DNA of 64,000 nt from Neospora caninum Liverpool (taxonomy: Eukaryota; Apicomplexa; Conoidasida; Eucoccidiorida; Sarcocystidae), in the NCBI RefSeq assembly GCF_000208865.1, contig NC_018395.1:1953920-2017919 (forward strand), written 5' to 3'. Under the pieces are notes generated by a model. That model was not told where the DNA came from and made no database searches. It was given only the letters and a program-made list of their open reading frames with translations. The first letter of the stretch is position 1, and each line of letters opens with the position of its first letter. This document shows, one piece after another, positions 47,144-57,488 of the stretch. The position numbers and the translations under genes are program-made.

Positions 47144-48864
47144 TCAGGCGTTCTCCTCAGCACCCCCGCCGCGGTTTGCGTTTGCCAGCTTCTGCCTTTT
47201 CCGATTGTGTTTGATGAGCAGGACGTTCTTCTGTGCGTCGAGAGATTTCCAGTCAGGTTTGTCAACGAAGACACGGCCAATGACGTCTCCAGTCGTCGTC
47301 GTTGTGACGTTCTTCCGCTTCTTGTTCTTCTCAGCTTTGGGCGCAGACGTGGACGAATCTGCTGCCTTCGTCGTTTCTCGAGTCTTCGTGGCGCGCTTCC
47401 AACGGCTCGTTTCTGCTACACGATGCCGATCAAGTCTGCAGTGAAACAGAGACAGACACAGAGACAAGGCGCACGTCGCTCTGCTCGCCATCTCTCTCTA
47501 TCTCTCCACACACAACGCAAAACCGCGCCCGCTCGGTAAAAACGGTCGCCGTTGGGTGATGACTCTAGAAATCCCTGGTCGTCCCGTTCAAGAGAACCAC
47601 CCCATCTATGCAGTCGCGGATCTTCTCTTCGCGCCTCAACAGCCCACGCGGTATTCTTCTCTGCGGGTTTCGCACATGCACGATCTTGAGTTCATGGTGT
47701 GTGAGCTGTCAATCGCGCGCGCCTCCACACGCGTGGGCGGTTTCTCGCCTTGGCTATAACCTCTGTGGCGCTTCCCTGGACCCAGCTGTGTTTCGGCGGC
47801 ACGCATTTTTCTCCGCACGAGCGTCGATAACGCCGGCTTCGAGAGACGCCTGACGACGGAACACACAGGTGGACCTATATGCCTCCTGAAAAGCAGTCGG
47901 GACCCCGAGCGTCCGGCGTGCTGGCCAGCCGTTCTGGAAACTGAAGTGCTTACACCATGTCGATTTGCGGCCCGACTTCGACGAGTTCGACTCTGGGAAC
48001 CTTGCTGCCAACTTCGCCGCGCTGCATGACCAGCCGGTACTGTCGAAGACAAACGAGCGGTTTGCCTCCCGTCGCTGTTTTATCTGACAGACTGGACCCA
48101 CTGCCCAGATCGTCTTTTTTCTCCGCGCCCGGCACAGGAAGCGTGGCGGCGACGGCGGCGTTTGCGGCGCCTTCAACGGTCGCGGTGGAGCCCCCAGTCT
48201 GCAGGTGTACTTTGCGGCTGAGGTGCGCCTCTGCGCCGTCTCTCTCCAGCGCAGTGATGGCGACAACGCGATCGATCCCCTTGAGATAGAGTTTGGCGGA
48301 GCCTTCTCCGGCGACCGCGCCGGCGTGACTGGCTCCGCCCCGGAAAATGTCCGCGAGGATGTTTCGTAGCCCTCGGTGAACTTCAGTCGACTCGAACGCC
48401 GCGCCCTGAAGCAGGAGCAGAGGTCGGCCGCCCAGTCGAGGCTTCTCGACGCCTGCGAAGGAGGAGGATCCCATGTAGTGGACGACTTGGAATTCGTACA
48501 TGTCTAGCAGTTCGTTGGCGAACATCCGCCCAAAGATAAGCCGGTTCGGTCGCTTCTTCGAGCTCGAACCCAGACAGAACGTGCCGCAGTCGTTTTTCTG
48601 GCAGAGATACTCCCCCGTGGAGACATCTTCGAACGGATGGAAGTCTTTTTGGTTGCGGCTATGGAGGTAGACGGCGTCCGGCTTCTTCAAATCGCGGAGA
48701 TCGGCTAGCATGTTCTGAACACTCTGGCTGGCTTTGTTCCCTTTCATCACAAGAAGTCGCTTCGTGGGTTCGTGAACTTGTGGTCCTCGAGCCTTCAAAA
48801 CCTGCTTGCCTCTGCGCGTTTTGGCCACGCGACTGACGGCCAAATTCAAACCTTTTACCCCCAT
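47144..48864 (-). CDS. RPF2: RPF2, Brix-domain 60S ribosome biogenesis factor (2 exons)
   Basis: Exons 47954-48864 and 47144-47435, split in phase 2 with a strong donor (GGT|GTAAGC), give 400 aa. With RRS1, RPF2 recruits 5S RNP (5S rRNA, uL5, uL18) to pre-60S particles in the nucleolus. Visible evidence: N-terminal KARGPQVHEPTKRLLVMKGN, the Brix core LADLRDLKKPDAVYLHSRNQ, DCGTFCLGSSSKKRPNRLIF and DMYEFQVVHYMG, and the terminal Brix signature ELVEVGPQIDMVLDRHRVAE, which is restored only by the splice. A basic tail (KAEKNKKRKN, KHNRKRQKLA) is typical of nucleolar RNA-binding proteins. A Gly/Ala-rich insertion (GGASHAGAVAGEGSAK) and an ATVEGAANAAVAAT segment enlarge the Brix domain relative to yeast (344 aa). 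Note that the unspliced frame runs into a stop two codons after the donor, so intron retention would remove the basic tail. Confidence 0.93.
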
Positions 48865-51800
48865 CTCTCACACGTTTTTTTTCCGCGGGAAACAGGGAGT
48901 ATGTATATGCGGGCGAGCCCCGCGCCGGTGTCCCACCAAAAAGCGGAAGGCTGTGGAGACACGCGGGCACACGTCGGAACCCACGCGTTTGTTGACAATA
49001 TGTCCAAGTCAGAAACGGGAAACCGACAGTAAAGAGACTGAACTGCGGACCTGCTAGTCGCCCGTGGCGAAAATCTTCCCTTCTGTGGGGCAGCTTAGCG
49101 GACTTGGCGAAACCAAGAAAAGGCACCGCCCGCGGGGACGTTTTGCATGCCCGGCCGCCACTTGTTTCTCTTCAGCAAAAACGGCCGTTGGACGGAAAGT
49201 CTGATCCTCTTTGGCGTTAGTTGGGAAGGAACGGGAGACTACCGGCGAAAAGAGGACAAAAAGAAGTAGACGAGTCGGGTCCGGGTTGCTCCGCGCGCAA
49301 AATCGCCTCTGTGAGCCGCAGAAGGCGAACCGGCTCGCCTCTCTCTCGGGACAGACACTGCAGCGTTGCCGCTCCGCATACCTCTCATAATTGTCTCCCC
49401 AATTTTGAGCCTGGAATTCATTTGTAACTGAACTTACAGGCTTGCCGAGGCAATGCCACAGTTTCGTACAAAGGTGAAACAGGGTAACTGGTTGGCGTTG
49501 CCGTCCTGTTACGCCGGAGTGTAGGGGTTCACGCGTCAAATCAGGCGCACTGGAGTCGTGCTCAAGACAGGCAGGCAATGCAGTGGCGAAGCATTCAATA
49601 CTCTGGCACACAGCCACCAGTTCCGAAACGTATCTTGCCTGGCCACTACGGGAAGCCGTTTCGCGTGTGTCCGCTCTTGAGACTCTCCTGGCTTCACCCG
49701 CTACGCGTAGTCCGATTTGGAGCATCTTCGCACCTAGATCCTTTCTGCGTTTTGACAGATACTCTGTATGTTTACGATTTGTGTGGTGGTCCTGCTTGGT
49801 GCCTTAGCCAGGCCCGAGCCGATCGGAAAAGAGAGTGGAGCAGAGCCTTGTTACCGAGCGGCTCCCGCACAAGTTTCTTGGCTGTGCAAGAACTTCTGAA
49901 GCGCAGTCCACAGCCACTTGTATTTGCAGCAGTGCATCCTTTTATCACATCAGCTAGGATTAGCAAGGAAGCAGCAGTGCATGTCTCGACATTTCGTTCC
50001 TATACGGGGCCGACTTGGTCTGCTCCGCGAAGATCATCGGGCAGCCTCCTTCACGCCGAATTCGGCACGGCGCAGCAGCAGGCGTACCGGTACGCAGTCC
50101 CCTCTATTCTCTACTTCTTTAACGTGTAGCGAGGTACCGCCGTTATCGTCATCACGGAGAGCATACGGGAGGACGAAAGCTAGACGAAGGCACTTTGTTG
50201 AGTGATGCGTGCCGAGGACATTCTCCGCTGCCTTTGATGCCGTGGGACCTCTGCGCTGTTTTGCTTCACAAAAACTCGATGGCAGAACATTGCGAAGGAT
50301 CACCTCAGGTGACATGGCAGAGCCGGCGCCGGTTTACTTGTGTTTTTGCTCCTGCTGCCTCTCTAATATGAGGGATTTTTCGGTGTTCCTGCCGCTGTAT
50401 AGACCGTCGTTGCTAGGCACACGTGCTCTCGATCGCCCCCGCAAACAATCTAGAACGCATTTTCCTCGCGGCGCACAGCCGAAGAAGCACGACCAGCCTG
50501 CCAGGCAGTCACGTCTCGATGACGGAGAGATTCTTGGTCTCACAGGACTGCCGCAAAACATTGACATGGAGTGCTTTTCGCGGCTCGACACCTTTCCCCC
50601 TCAGTGGACTGGCCCAGCTACACCAGTGTTCTCCCCGCAACTGCTCACCTTTACTTCAGTTGTGCACCCTCCACACTTCAGACTGTTTGCGGTTGCAGGC
50701 GGATGCTGAGGACACTGGACAAGTAGCCGCTTACTTAGCCTCGCCACAAGAAGGATGTTCGCGAGACTGAGCTGACACCGATGACCCACAAGTACCACCG
50801 AATGAAGAAGGACGCGTTCTTTCGAGTTGATTCAGGAAAGAAAGCTTCCTGTGCCTGAAATTCAACTTTTCGCGTCCTGGCACTGCCTGCTTCCAGAGCC
50901 GCCACAATGCGCGGGCTTCCGACTTCTCGTCCAAACAGAGAAATGAATCGATTTGCATGGCACCTGGCAGTTCTGTTGATCGACTTTTAGTGACTCACTG
51001 CAGAACCTCGAAAGTCCTGCGGTAGTCCGTATCTTCACGACTAAGACGTGAGGAAACAAAGTGACGAGTGCAGTTTTTGTGAGAACCAAAGTTCTTCAGG
51101 AGGCCACCGGTTTCTGTTTTTCACTTCAGAATTGTCCGAGCCCCACTTTACCGCCAACATGCAGCCAGTATTCCCTGGGTTTCCTTGTGGTTCGGCTGAG
51201 CCTTGTGCTGTCTGCTTTGCACAAATACTGGCCACAGAACGCCTATACATCCCCTTCTGCGGTTTGCTGCTCGCTAACGACTGCCCCGTCCACAAGACCG
51301 GCCGAGTTGGTCACCGAATTTGCTCAGATGCACACCCAAGAACCGTTTGAACTCCTCGGGCACTTATTAGGTAGATGTGAAGTCGTTTCCGCTGAAGAGG
51401 ACGCCTTCATTCTATCGCCTTCTCATCTGAAACTACATCGAATGGAGACGGACACACGCTCGGTCTGTGAGGTGGAGAACCGCTCGATGTTAATCTCCCG
51501 TTGGTCTGACGTCGCCGCAAATGCCGGGATTCGCCTCTTGACTTGCCGAGTCTTTGTTTTCTCTTCTGCCAAACAAGGTTAAGTGCGCGCACCTTATCAG
51601 AAGTTTCCTTATCGTTCTCCTGTCCTTTTCCCATCTCCGCAAACCAGGGGCATCATCCAGTGAAGCATTCTTAACCCGACTCACTGTGAGCCGTCTCCTG
51701 CTGTGTCCAGCTGTCTCCGCTGAGCCTTTTCGCAACTCCTTTTCCTACCTTTGGGGCAAAGATGTACCAACCCAATTTCCTCAGAGGAAATGCGCTGTGA

Positions 51801-52280
51801 CGCTTTTTTCTCCGGAAAAGTCTCTCTTTTTAAAAGGGTTTTCTTCAATTCGCAGAGGCACCGGGACTTTGCGTCGGGACTTTTGCGTCGGGACCGCGTC
51901 TGTGTGTGTCTCTCTCGCGTTTGTCAACTCTCGCGCAGCCGGGTTCTTTCACGCGTCCATTGCATAAAACAGCGAAGCGTCCACTCTCTTGTTAACATGC
52001 CAGGCTCAACGTCCGTCAGCATCTTTCATTACCCCTCTGCGTAGGGGCAGCGGTTTGATGGACTCGATCTGACTCTCCGGAGGGAATCTTTTTTTCAGAA
52101 CCCTCGGCTCTCGCGGTTCCCCGACGCCGAGACACAACGTGACGGCAACTTTGCGTGCGGTAGCCCGTAGGAATGCGTCCCGAATTTTCCTGCCGAACCC
52201 TCTTCTTTTCTTTCAGGCCGCATTGGGGAGGGGGGGCAAAATGATGGAGATAGAAGCGTAGGACTTTCTTGTTCGGAGAA
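48865..52280. other. Divergent intergenic region between RPF2 and SUV3
   Basis: 3.4 kb without a supported gene; expected to contain both promoters and 5' UTRs. Scattered ORFs up to ~220 codons on the minus strand near 49054-49725 and plus-strand ORFs near 50209-50709 and 51061-51582 show no domain, coiled coil or splice support. A short GCGTCGGGACTTT repeat sits at 51863-51894. Confidence 0.55.
51863..51894. repeat. Three tandem ~13-bp GGGACTTTGCGTC units
   Basis: GGGACTTTGCGTC, GGGACTTTTGCGTC and GGGACCGCGTC follow one another about 400 bp before the SUV3 start, either spacer or part of its promoter / 5' UTR. Confidence 0.75.
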
Positions 52281-55200
52281 ATGAGGCCGCAGGCGCTCCA
52301 CAGAGCCTCTCGCAGTGCTGGACGCCTCTGGTCTCTGTTCTGCTCACGCCAGGGGCGCGCTTTTCAGACTGCCCAAAAACGAGGAAGACGTCAGGTAGGA
52401 GAAAGGGGAGCGCGAGACTCGTGGAAGCACCAGTCTCCGTCTGAGAAGCTGGCGGCGCCTGACTCGTTTCCCCACTTTTTGCCCGTTGAACAGGACGAAG
52501 ATGAAGCCGGCTTCTCCTCGAGTTTGGACTCACCCGCCTTCTCCTCTCGCACCTGGCTTGGGGGGGCTCAGGCGAAATCCGTCAGAGTTATTCCGTCTCT
52601 AGCTTCTGACTCGCCGCGCTCTGCCTCCTTCACGCCTGCCTCGCCACGCTTGCGGCGACACGAAGGCCAACGTCATCTGGATCCTCTTCCAACCCGCCTT
52701 TCCGCTCCGCCCTCGTCCGAGTCCCCTCCGCCGTCGGCAGCTTGTGTCCCGTCCTCCAAAGCGAAGCAGCAGTGGAGATCCTCCTCGAGTGCTCCGCCGC
52801 ACTCGCCTGGCTCTCCGCTGCGACCTTTCGCCTTCAGCGGAGACCCGCCGGCGGACTGGACAGCCCCGCAGGGGACAGCGAAGCCCCAAACGCGGGAACG
52901 GACCGCCTACACGGAGGGATCTGGCCGCGCTCAGGACGCTTCCTCCGCGGACAGAGAGGACAGAGCTGGAGAGCGTGCGCCGGGGAAGCCGCTTTCCGAG
53001 TTGGCGGGGCCCCGGCGATGGACAGAACCTGCTGCGCGCGACGGGCTGCCGCTGTATGCTCAGGAGTACGCCCAAAGTTTGGCGGTGACTCCGTTAACGA
53101 GCCAAGAGGAAGCAGCTGTTCACAAAGTTTGGAGGGAGTTGCTTGAGAAGAAAGCGCTGTGTGCCCACCTGCAGAAAACGTGGGGCCTTCCCCTGTTTTT
53201 CCTCCGCCACCCTGGTCTCCAGCGAGCGTCCCTTTCCTACCTGAAGACAGAAATCGAGCGTCTCGCGACAAGAAGGGAGCCGCCACTGCAAACGCAAAAG
53301 GGACTCCCCATGCCGCGAGCGCTGCAGCACAAGAACGCGACTGCGGGGCTCGGAGCTGTCGAGGATGTACCGAGCGGCGAAACGGCTCGGCCGGAACTGC
53401 GAAGGCAGCGGTCTTTCTGTCTCGACCGCGCGGCCGACAGCTCCTTGTCAGAGGACGGTGGCGGGGAGTGGGAAAGCTGGCCGCGCCGTTCGACCGACGA
53501 AACGCGCACAGCGGCAGCGGCAGAGCTCGGTGGAAATCCCGAACTTCAGACACACAACCTTCGGGAGGAGCAGCTGCTCTTTCTTCTTCAAGAGCTCAGG
53601 GGTGTTGCGTCTGGGAGCGTCCCGACCCTCGACGGCACCGGCGTGGAGACAGCTGGCTGTCGAGACAGTTTCCTGGGTGTACGTGCTCCTGAGTGTGGGG
53701 ACGTGCGCAAGGACGACGGCCAGATCTCTTGCAGAACGCGTCCGTCACAGCTCTCGAAGCCTCGCCCGTGCAGCGCAGGTATGGGTGCCACGCGAAGACC
53801 GTCGGAATCGTTGCCAGCCAAGGAAAGCAGAGTGGAGGGGTGGTGCGCTCCAGATAACAGGAGCTTTCTACGGAACCCGGGCGTGTGCGGCGAAACGTAC
53901 AAATTGCTCCGCGATCTGAGCCAAGGGCGCGGGCCGGGTCTTCGGGCCGAGAGAAACGATGGAGATTCGACGACTGGAACGACTGGAGCCGAAGCGTCTC
54001 CGCCTCTCCTTTCGCCCACAGAGGCCGGAAGGTACGCGCCCGTGTTGGCTCTGGCGCGTCGGTTTCTTGCGGACGAGCATGCAGACCAGTTGCTCCTTTT
54101 CAAGAATCTTCGACGCCTGGCGGATCTCCGAGGCCCCGCAGCGTTTTATCCCTCGGCCCGACAGATGTCTCGCCAGCTGTACGCACACGTCGGGCCGCCA
54201 AACAGCGGGAAGACTGCAAGCGCAGTGAAAGCTCTCCTGAGCGCGTCCACAGGGTGCTACCTCGCCCCGCTGCGACTCCTGGCGTGGGAAGTGTATGTAC
54301 AGCTGAAGAAGGAAGGGAAACGGGTCTCCTTGGTCACCGGCCAGGAGCGCCAGATCTGCCCGGACTGGACCCATCTGTGTTGCACCGTCGAAACGGCGCC
54401 TCTGGATCGGCGCTTTGCGTGCGCAGTCCTCGACGAGGCGCAGCTGGTCGCCAGCGCCCAACGGGGCGACGCGTGGACGAACGCGATTCTCGGTTTGCAG
54501 GCAGAAGAGCTCCACGTTTGCTGCGAAGAACGCGCGACGCCTCTGCTCGAGAAACTGGCCAAGGCGTGCGGAGACAGTTTCGCCGTCCACGTCTACCGGC
54601 GCCTGTCTCCGATTCGAGTGGACGACGGACCCGTCGAGACGCTGGAGGACTTCCGCACGGGTGACTGTTTGCTGTGCTTCACCCGGCTAGACGTTCTGCG
54701 ACTGAAACGTAAGCTCGAACGCCTCGGCTTCCAGGTGTGCGCGGTGTACGGTCACCTGCCGCCGGCGATTAAGCAGCGCCAGGCTCGCAAGTTCAACGCA
54801 GCAGTCGCAAAGGCCATGGCGGCCGAGAAGCGTGAATCCGATGCTTCGAACGGACTTGACCGGGTCGACGGACTTGACCGGGTCGACGGACTTGACCGGG
54901 TCGACGGACTTGAGCCAGAGACCCACACGACTGGTCCGCAGGAGAAGAGGACAGCGTTTGCTTCAAAACGAGCGCCCCGCGCACCAGCCCCAGACGCGCT
55001 GCTCGCCAGTAGCCCGTCCAGGCTCCCCGCTGAACCTGTCAAAACCGCCGACCCCCCGGAGACGGCGCGTTCTGTGCGCATCCTGCGCGACCTTTCCTCA
55101 GCCCCCTTTGCGGCTTCGTCTCGGGCTGCGCTGTCGGACGCTCCTGCCTCTCGAAAAACCGTTTTAATTTCCACAGACGCCGTGGGAATGGGGCTGAACC

Positions 55201-57488
55201 TGGAAATCCGGCGAGTGGTGTTTTGGCGGCTGCACAAATTCTCGGGGACCGCCAAGAGACCCCTCACCGTCGCGGAGCTTCGTCAGTTGGGCGGGCGAGC
55301 GGGGCGGCGAGGAAGGCTGTTCGGCGAGGAAGGCGGGCGCGTGACGTGCATTGCGGGCGAGGATTTCCGCAGACTGAAGGAAGCTTTCGACGGCTCCTCC
55401 CCTTTGGCGCCTCTGACGAAGGCTGCGCTCCTGCCCTCGCTAGCGCAGCTCCTGGCCTTCTGCGATGAACTTCGACGCGGGGGCGTTTTCGGGGAAAGCC
55501 GGCCAACGGACATGGCGAGTGGCGTGTCTTCGACGCACGTCGGCAAGTTCTACTCGGAGGCCTTGCAGCTGTTTTGCGACCTAGCCTCGATCGACGCCCA
55601 CTTTTTCGTTCCGAGACACAAACTGAATCGCATGCTGACGGTCTTGCACGCGTTGTCCGACCTGCCGCTGTCTCGGCAGCAGCTGTTCACCTTTGCGCTC
55701 GCTCCCCTCCCTCTCACAGTCCCCGTGGCCTTTTTGAAGGAACCGAGTGCGACGAAAAACAACTCCAAGACGCCAGAAGGCAACGGACCTGCGCCGCCCG
55801 GACCTCCGGACGTACAGTGCGCCGAGGAAGGTCAGACAGACCTGACTCTGTTGAGAGAGCAGGGGAGCGAGTGCGACGCGAATGAAGACGAGTGGCAATC
55901 GGCGGAAGCGGAACACGGCTTCTTTCTGACCAGGCAAAGCGAACAGGGGACGGCTCTCGCGTGGGGGTTCGGCGCGGGGCTGTCTCCCCTCGTCCTCAGC
56001 GCGCTCAGGACTTTTGCAGCGCTCCTCACGACGTGTGGGGTTGCGCCCTTGCCGCCCGATCTCCGCTTCAGTTCTCCAGGCGAGCAGCCGGAGCGCAGCG
56101 CGGGCCCGAGCGAAGGACCGACCAGAGAGGGCTGGGAAACCGGCGGAGCGCTCGGATCGCCAGCCCCCGCCGGGGCCCACAGACACCCCCGCGATTCCAG
56201 TGAAGGCGAAACGGAGGAGGCAGCGTCGGTTTCGCCTCTCGCAGGTTGCTCAGGGACGACTTGTCCACCGTGTGCGTCGTCGAGCGAAGACGCCGAGGAC
56301 GAGGCCATCCGGAGTTTGGAGGAGCACCTGAGCCGGCTGGAACAAATTTACCAGATACTCGATCTCTATCGGTGGCTGTCGCTCAAGTATCCCCACGTGT
56401 TCGTTGACGCGTCCCTTGCAGGTGAGTCTCAGCGATGCGTGGCAGCTTCTATAGAAGCTCTTCTTTCGACTGGCGCGCCTTCGCCTTTTTCTGCAGCGTT
56501 TCAGAGCCTCACTGACTCTTCGTCTCCTCGTGCTTCGGCAATCTCCCCTCGGCACGGCCGCACGGCTGACGGCGGCGAAGGAGGTCGAGAAGCGGGCGAG
56601 CCTCCGTTCCGGCACACGAGGACGGAGGCGCCTCTCACTCCCATCGCAGCTGCGCAAGTCGACGCTATGTGGGGCCTTGCAAGATGTCCAGAGCCCTGGG
56701 GATTTGCGGACGCCGGCGTCGGACGGGGCGCGGCGAGCATAGAGATGGGGCCAGCATCCCGCGAGGGGAAGGGAGAGGCCTTCAGTGCGTTTCTTACAGC
56801 CCTCGCGGACGGGAGACAATTCTTTGACGGGGCTTGCAACCCAGATAAAGCTTTTCAGACCGCAGTCCAGAAAGTCCTCGGGCACGGTCCGGGACCGGGG
56901 CTGGGGGAGGCGCACGCTGTCCGGTGTATGTACAGTCCGAATTCGGGAGATCGAGAAGGCGAACCGAAACGCAGGCAGTGGCAAAGCGGAGTCGGGAGGC
57001 CGTTTGTTCTCGATCTGAGGGCTACGGACGCGTCTCCACCGAAATCCACAGTGGAAACACTCGTGGAGACGGACGCCCCCCCGCAGCGTAGGAGCGCGAG
57101 AGAAAGTCAGAGAGAAGAGAATCGTGGGGGGGAGAGCGATCGGGAAGACGAGCGAAGCGGGGAGCACTGGCTGGGCGGAGAAACCAGGCGCTTCGATGGC
57201 AGAACTGGCGGCACGGTGGAGACCGACGAGGAGACGGGCGCTTTGCCGGAGAGAGTAAGAGATTCGGAAGAACGTGGAGAAGCCATGGAAAGAGAAGAGC
57301 CGTCTAGGGTGGCTCGGCTGTTAGCAGAGATCGCATCGCTGACACGTGCAAATGGCCGGGAAGCCGAACGGGCCCTCGAAGACGTCATCCGCCGCTTGAA
57401 ACACGTCCCAGCCGTGGAGAGGAGGCAGCCTGATGTGCCAAAGAAGAACGAAGAGAGTGAAGCGTCGAACCCCGTGGGCAGAACATAA
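52281..57488 (+). CDS. SUV3: SUV3-type mitochondrial ATP-dependent RNA helicase (single exon)
   Basis: One uninterrupted frame of 1735 codons from ATG 52281. The N-terminus MRPQALHRASRSAGRLWSLF is Arg-rich, lacks acidic residues and fits a mitochondrial presequence. Helicase core: Walker A GPPNSGKTA (~637-645), YLAPLRLLAWEVY, SLVTGQERQICPDWTHLCCT, motif II DEAQ (~718), then KTVLISTDAVGMGLNLEIRR and motif VI QLGGRAGRRG (~1003). These are SUV3-specific. A SUV3_C-like segment follows (YQILDLYRWLSLKYPHVFVD then a helix ending in IEALL). SUV3 unwinds RNA for mitochondrial RNA surveillance, often with PNPase or an RNase II partner. Family members are ~700-800 aa; here long Ser/Arg/Glu-rich segments are inserted before the core, between the two RecA lobes (~850-950) and at the C-terminus. 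The GT at 56421 in a GGTGAGT context is a possible donor, but the frame continues with family-like sequence, so I treat it as exon. Confidence 0.92.
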   Translation: MRPQALHRASRSAGRLWSLFCSRQGRAFQTAQKRGRRQVGERGARDSWKHQSPSEKLAAPDSFPHFLPVEQDEDEAGFSSSLDSPAFSSRTWLGGAQAKSVRVIPSLASDSPRSASFTPASPRLRRHEGQRHLDPLPTRLSAPPSSESPPPSAACVPSSKAKQQWRSSSSAPPHSPGSPLRPFAFSGDPPADWTAPQGTAKPQTRERTAYTEGSGRAQDASSADREDRAGERAPGKPLSELAGPRRWTEPAARDGLPLYAQEYAQSLAVTPLTSQEEAAVHKVWRELLEKKALCAHLQKTWGLPLFFLRHPGLQRASLSYLKTEIERLATRREPPLQTQKGLPMPRALQHKNATAGLGAVEDVPSGETARPELRRQRSFCLDRAADSSLSEDGGGEWESWPRRSTDETRTAAAAELGGNPELQTHNLREEQLLFLLQELRGVASGSVPTLDGTGVETAGCRDSFLGVRAPECGDVRKDDGQISCRTRPSQLSKPRPCSAGMGATRRPSESLPAKESRVEGWCAPDNRSFLRNPGVCGETYKLLRDLSQGRGPGLRAERNDGDSTTGTTGAEASPPLLSPTEAGRYAPVLALARRFLADEHADQLLLFKNLRRLADLRGPAAFYPSARQMSRQLYAHVGPPNSGKTASAVKALLSASTGCYLAPLRLLAWEVYVQLKKEGKRVSLVTGQERQICPDWTHLCCTVETAPLDRRFACAVLDEAQLVASAQRGDAWTNAILGLQAEELHVCCEERATPLLEKLAKACGDSFAVHVYRRLSPIRVDDGPVETLEDFRTGDCLLCFTRLDVLRLKRKLERLGFQVCAVYGHLPPAIKQRQARKFNAAVAKAMAAEKRESDASNGLDRVDGLDRVDGLDRVDGLEPETHTTGPQEKRTAFASKRAPRAPAPDALLASSPSRLPAEPVKTADPPETARSVRILRDLSSAPFAASSRAALSDAPASRKTVLISTDAVGMGLNLEIRRVVFWRLHKFSGTAKRPLTVAELRQLGGRAGRRGRLFGEEGGRVTCIAGEDFRRLKEAFDGSSPLAPLTKAALLPSLAQLLAFCDELRRGGVFGESRPTDMASGVSSTHVGKFYSEALQLFCDLASIDAHFFVPRHKLNRMLTVLHALSDLPLSRQQLFTFALAPLPLTVPVAFLKEPSATKNNSKTPEGNGPAPPGPPDVQCAEEGQTDLTLLREQGSECDANEDEWQSAEAEHGFFLTRQSEQGTALAWGFGAGLSPLVLSALRTFAALLTTCGVAPLPPDLRFSSPGEQPERSAGPSEGPTREGWETGGALGSPAPAGAHRHPRDSSEGETEEAASVSPLAGCSGTTCPPCASSSEDAEDEAIRSLEEHLSRLEQIYQILDLYRWLSLKYPHVFVDASLAGESQRCVAASIEALLSTGAPSPFSAAFQSLTDSSSPRASAISPRHGRTADGGEGGREAGEPPFRHTRTEAPLTPIAAAQVDAMWGLARCPEPWGFADAGVGRGAASIEMGPASREGKGEAFSAFLTALADGRQFFDGACNPDKAFQTAVQKVLGHGPGPGLGEAHAVRCMYSPNSGDREGEPKRRQWQSGVGRPFVLDLRATDASPPKSTVETLVETDAPPQRRSARESQREENRGGESDREDERSGEHWLGGETRRFDGRTGGTVETDEETGALPERVRDSEERGEAMEREEPSRVARLLAEIASLTRANGREAERALEDVIRRLKHVPAVERRQPDVPKKNEESEASNPVGRT
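54852..54913. repeat. 18-bp in-frame tandem repeat in SUV3
   Basis: Three perfect copies of GGACTTGACCGGGTCGAC plus a partial fourth, encoding GLDRVD x3, in the inter-lobe insertion of the helicase. Confidence 0.93.

Noticed and set aside
56421..56660. Intron donor GGTGAGT in SUV3
   Set aside because: The frame stays open and the residues beyond it (ESQRCVAASIEALL) match the helix expected in SUV3_C.
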